DNA of 9,712 nucleotides from JACQCV01 sp964634555 (GTDB lineage: Bacteria > Patescibacteriota > Minisyncoccia > Phycocordibacterales > UBA12445), in the NCBI GenBank assembly GCA_964634555.1, contig CAZWJJ010000032.1, forward strand, positions 1 to 9,712. The letters run 5' to 3'. The translations under genes were made by a program, and so were the position numbers. The notes beneath the pieces are model-generated. The model did no database searches. It saw only the letters and a list, made by a program, of their open reading frames with translations, and was not told the DNA's origin. Positions 7,335 to 9,712 of the stretch are shown piece by piece (the first letter of the stretch is position 1; each line of letters starts with the position of its first letter).

Positions 7335-8185
7335 TGTTTATACTTACTCACAGAGGATTAGACCCTTCCAAAAACGACTATTTTTTAGAGAGCAGTCTGG
7401 AGGCTTTTAGCGATCAGGTCGTCCGGGGTTTTGGATTGGAATTTGATCTGCAAATCACCCGTGATAATCGGATAATAATTTCGCATGATAGTAATTTAAG
7501 CAGAATCTCTGGCGGCAAAGATAAGCGTTTAATAAAAGATGTTGATATAGAAGAGATAAAATCTATAGCTTTTGACAATGGTCACTTAGCTGGTTTAGAT
7601 GAGATGATTGATCTGCTTAAGAGTGCAGAAGATAAGTGCCTTTTCGCAATTCATATTAAATCGTCGTTTCAAAAAAAGGAATATCTAGATATTTTATTGA
7701 AATATATTATTGATATCGATTCAGAAAAAGTGATCTTCTTCGATTTGAAAATCGAGACAGCGAAATATCTCAGGGAAAAGAGATTAGATCTAAAACTCGC
7801 GGCTTCTGTCGCACATACTTATGATATTCGGCGTTTTAATCTATTTACTGGAGGGACGCTCCTGTCTATTCCAGAGGTTATAAATAATAGGCAGATATTT
7901 GATTGGGTTTGGCTCGATGAATGGGATCGGATTGACGAAGATGGGAGGTCTAAAAAGTTTTATACAGCAGAGAATTTTAATATATTCCGGCAAAATGGAT
8001 TTAAAATTGCGCTGGTTACGCCGGAGCTGCATCGCGGATCTCCCGGTTTGTTGGCCAATGAAAAACATGAAGACGCCGAGGATTATGATAAACTATTTTT
8101 GAGAATTCAGGAGATTATAAGTTTAAGGCCCGATGCTATCTGTACGGATTATCCTGATAAGTTAAGTGAACTTAAAAAAGAATGA
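7334..8185 (+). CDS. GDPD-like phosphodiesterase (PI-PLC/glycerophosphodiesterase fold)
   Basis: A 283 aa TIM-barrel protein of the glycerophosphodiester phosphodiesterase superfamily with no signal peptide, so probably cytoplasmic. The catalytic pattern HR...E-x-D...H is present: His6/Arg7 in THRG, Glu36 and Asp38 in LEFDLQ, and His51 in ISHD. The third metal-binding position, usually Glu in an E-x-K motif, is His107 in FAIHIKS, with Lys109 kept. I recall a capsule-locus subfamily with Asn at this point and a similar following FFD block, which would fit VIFFDLK here. A C-terminal CTDYPDKL matches the usual GDPD ending. The start at 7334 shares one base with the previous stop (TGATG); a TTG at 7331 is less likely. 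Its place between a nucleotidyltransferase and a glycosyltransferase suggests work on a phosphodiester-linked residue or a nucleotide-activated intermediate rather than lipid turnover. Confidence 0.85.
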   Translation: MFILTHRGLDPSKNDYFLESSLEAFSDQVVRGFGLEFDLQITRDNRIIISHDSNLSRISGGKDKRLIKDVDIEEIKSIAFDNGHLAGLDEMIDLLKSAEDKCLFAIHIKSSFQKKEYLDILLKYIIDIDSEKVIFFDLKIETAKYLREKRLDLKLAASVAHTYDIRRFNLFTGGTLLSIPEVINNRQIFDWVWLDEWDRIDEDGRSKKFYTAENFNIFRQNGFKIALVTPELHRGSPGLLANEKHEDAEDYDKLFLRIQEIISLRPDAICTDYPDKLSELKKE

Positions 8186-9105
8186 TTAGAGAGTTTGTAA
8201 TTAAAATCTTCACGTTAGCCGCCCGATTTGGCCGGCGGTTCATCACGCTCCATTCGCGGCCGGTTTTTGAAGATCAGTTAAAATTTTCCGGCACTCAGAA
8301 TTTGTTTGATGAGAAATGCGCGATTGTGATTCAGGGCCCGATTAAACATGAAAATAGTTTTACTTTTGAGACGGTGAAGTTTTATAGGCGCAACTATCCT
8401 TCTGCGACAGTTTTGCTTTCGACATGGAATGATGAAGACGTGTCATCATTTAAAATTTTTAATGATAATAAATTTAAAATTATTCAAAGCTCTAAGCCAT
8501 ATCATGGTCCATGCAATGTAAACATGCAGATCGTGACCGCTGGTGCCGGTGCCAGTGAAGCCTATAAATTGGGTTTAAAATATATTCTTAAGACCCGTTC
8601 GGATCAGCGCATGTACGGTGTGAACTGTCTTGAATATTTGATTAATATGATCGATTGCTTTCCGGTTTTTAATTGTTCAATTCAAAAGAAAAGATTAATT
8701 GCTACAAATACCGGTACGACCAAGTTCCGACCGTATCATTTTTCTGATCTTTTTATGTTTGGTGATGCCGAAGATATGAAGAGCTATTGGAATCCTGATC
8801 TGGTCACGGATCAAAGTATTGACCCTAAGAAGTTTCTTGCTGAGGGTTATTTTTTATTCGAGTATTTAAAAAAGACCGGCTGGAAGCCAGACGGAACGAT
8901 GGAGGATTTTATGAAGGCTCTCGGAGAGCGTTGCGTTGTTGTTGATAACGAGAGTGTCGATGTCTTTTGGAATAAATATACAATTTATCGCGAATATCGT
9001 TTAAAGAATTATTTTGATCCAATCAATGAGATAAACTTTAAGGTATGGTTGAATGAGGCATATACGCCGGCAAGCAGAAAGATGTTGACTAATAACAATA
9101 AATAA
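8182..9105 (+). CDS. WavE-like putative glycosyltransferase
   Basis: A 307 aa protein of the WavE family (named from the Vibrio cholerae LPS core locus), presumed to be a GT-A-like glycosyltransferase. Visible family landmarks in order are: IVIQGPI (48-54); the FETVKFYRRNYP stretch (62-73); LSTWND (79-84); the N-x-N-x-Q segment (112-116); LKTRSDQRMY (136-145), whose Asp-x-Arg is the probable donor/metal site; and HFSDLFMFG (186-194). The first 25 residues are basic and amphipathic (MIREFVIKIF...), compatible with membrane-surface association, but there is no clear transmembrane helix. It starts with an ATGA overlap on the phosphodiesterase gene, closing the four-gene cassette begun at 5962, so it is the natural candidate to use whatever that cassette activates. 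Biochemical activity of this family is poorly defined, so the transferase role is inferred from family and context. Confidence 0.85.
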   Translation: MIREFVIKIFTLAARFGRRFITLHSRPVFEDQLKFSGTQNLFDEKCAIVIQGPIKHENSFTFETVKFYRRNYPSATVLLSTWNDEDVSSFKIFNDNKFKIIQSSKPYHGPCNVNMQIVTAGAGASEAYKLGLKYILKTRSDQRMYGVNCLEYLINMIDCFPVFNCSIQKKRLIATNTGTTKFRPYHFSDLFMFGDAEDMKSYWNPDLVTDQSIDPKKFLAEGYFLFEYLKKTGWKPDGTMEDFMKALGERCVVVDNESVDVFWNKYTIYREYRLKNYFDPINEINFKVWLNEAYTPASRKMLTNNNK

Positions 9106-9113
9106 TGTAATCT
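9085..9113 (+). promoter_or_regulatory. possible internal promoter for the cobalamin-binding protein gene
   Basis: TTGACT at 9085-9090 (5 of 6 to the -35 consensus) is followed after 17 nt by TAATCT at 9108-9113 (3 of 6, but keeping the first, second and last bases). Transcription would start near 9120, leaving a leader of about 40 nt that contains a strong ribosome binding site. The -35 lies inside the last codons of the WavE-like gene. The match is modest and could be chance. It gains some weight because the 55-nt gap here is the longest between genes in the window. Confidence 0.28.
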
Positions 9114-9144
9114 TTCGATAGTTTTTAGAGCACCTTGAAATAAA

Positions 9145-9151
9145 AAGGAGG
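9145..9151 (+). promoter_or_regulatory. strong Shine-Dalgarno site (AAGGAGG)
   Basis: AAGGAGG, part of AAAAAGGAGG, lies 9 nt before the ATG at 9161 and 3 nt before the in-frame ATG at 9155, so it favours 9161. It is the only near-perfect, well-spaced anti-16S match in front of any gene in this window, and it shows that the organism's 16S rRNA probably has the normal CCTCC tail. Confidence 0.8.
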
Positions 9152-9160
9152 CTGATGATT

Positions 9161-9712
9161 ATGGTTTGTGCATATCGGCATCCGGCCGACATTGTTAAGG
9201 ATCTTGATATGAAGTTGATTAGAGGTATGAATGTTGTTTTTATCAATATGCCTCTTCGTGAGTCCGCGGCGCCGAATGTGACACCGCAGGGCCCGTTGCT
9301 TCTGGCGACAAATCTGCGCCAAAACTATGGCGTTCATGCGACAATAATCGATTTGAACGGGCATCGGATCAAAGATGAGATGGCAGTTAGAAGAAATCTT
9401 CCTAATGGCCGACATCTTTTGCCTTACGAAGCATTCCAATTGATTTGCGATCACTTCAGTAGATATGGAACTCCCGATGTTATCGGATTTTCCGGTAAAA
9501 TTACAACTCTCAAATGGCAGGAAAAGATCGCATGGATGATGCGTCAAATATTACCGAATGTCTTTATGGTTTCTGGCAATGGGCTGGCAACCGAACTTAA
9601 GACTGGACTGTTTAATTATATTCCTGAACTTGATGCGGTTGCGCGATCTGAAGGCGATGATGTTATTTTGAAAATCGTCTATGATGCAATGCTTATTAAA
9701 AAGAGGGGTTTT
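9161..9712 (+). CDS. N-terminal part of a probable B12-binding radical SAM protein (runs off the window)
   Basis: The frame is open for 184 codons to the right edge with no stop, so the gene is cut by the window. The visible part reads as the Rossmann-like cobalamin-binding domain found before the radical SAM barrel: first strand VVFINMPL (25-32), PQGPLLLAT (42-50) for the helix that follows, DLNG (64-67), strand DVIGFSG (106-112), strand FMVSGNGLATE (135-145), and DAVARSEGDD (158-167), equivalent to the family's GEGE-like end. No D-x-H-x-x-G is seen, as in many members of this class. The radical SAM CxxxCxxC would lie beyond 9712 and is unseen. Start 9161 is set by the AAGGAGG at 9145. ATG 9209 (weaker AAGGA at 9197, 7 nt spacing) is an alternative. 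In glycan loci such enzymes may methylate or rearrange sugars or lipids; no substrate can be assigned. Confidence 0.75.
   Translation, partial: MVCAYRHPADIVKDLDMKLIRGMNVVFINMPLRESAAPNVTPQGPLLLATNLRQNYGVHATIIDLNGHRIKDEMAVRRNLPNGRHLLPYEAFQLICDHFSRYGTPDVIGFSGKITTLKWQEKIAWMMRQILPNVFMVSGNGLATELKTGLFNYIPELDAVARSEGDDVILKIVYDAMLIKKRGF

Noticed and set aside
9133..9148. Possible hairpin CCTT...AAGG between the WavE-like gene and the next gene, as a terminator or a lid over the ribosome binding site.
   Set aside because: The stem is only 4 bp with an 8-nt loop and no T-run follows; too weak to support either role.
9125..9547. Minus-strand open frame of 140 aa near the right end.
   Set aside because: It is antisense to the cobalamin-binding domain frame, which has a strong Shine-Dalgarno and recognisable strand motifs. 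The antisense product shows none.

Overview
This window holds eleven protein-coding genes, all on the + strand, covering almost every base from 113 to the right edge. It is the interior of a surface-polysaccharide locus (O-antigen, capsule or similar cell-wall glycan). Base composition is about 40% GC by eye. TGA is a normal stop (it ends the genes at 4208, 6594, 7334 and 8185), so the genetic code is standard and TGA-recoding lineages are excluded. The organism is a bacterium with an ABC-transporter-dependent glycan export route. The short leaders, tight gene packing and divergent proteins would suit an uncultivated lineage (candidate-phyla type), but nothing here fixes the phylum.

Left part (113-4208): gmd and a GDP-L-fucose synthase gene convert GDP-mannose to GDP-L-fucose. 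They are followed by the two-gene ABC exporter: a six-helix permease (Wzm type) and an ATPase with an extra C-terminal glycan-recognition-like domain (Wzt type). A possible sigma70-like promoter lies at 33-61.

Middle (4201-5975): a small SAM-dependent methyltransferase overlaps the end of the ATPase gene, followed by a GT10 family fucosyltransferase, the expected user of the GDP-fucose made upstream. The methyltransferase next to a Wzt with a C-terminal domain suggests a methyl-capped glycan whose end is read by the exporter; this is inference.

Right part (5962-9105): a tightly overlapping four-gene cassette of HAD phosphatase, sugar-type nucleotidyltransferase, GDPD-like phosphodiesterase and WavE-like glycosyltransferase. 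Junction overlaps are 14, 7, 1 and 4 nt. The cassette looks like a unit that makes, edits and transfers a nucleotide-activated, probably phosphate-linked residue. Its substrate cannot be read from the sequence, and it is the best candidate here for an undescribed function. The GDPD-like enzyme lacks a usual metal-binding Glu.

Right edge (9161-9712, cut off): the start of a protein with the fold pattern of the cobalamin-binding domain of B12-type radical SAM enzymes. It is the only gene with a strong Shine-Dalgarno sequence and may have its own promoter within the end of the WavE gene, so it may begin a new transcription unit. No RNA genes, mobile elements, CRISPR arrays or convincing terminators were seen.
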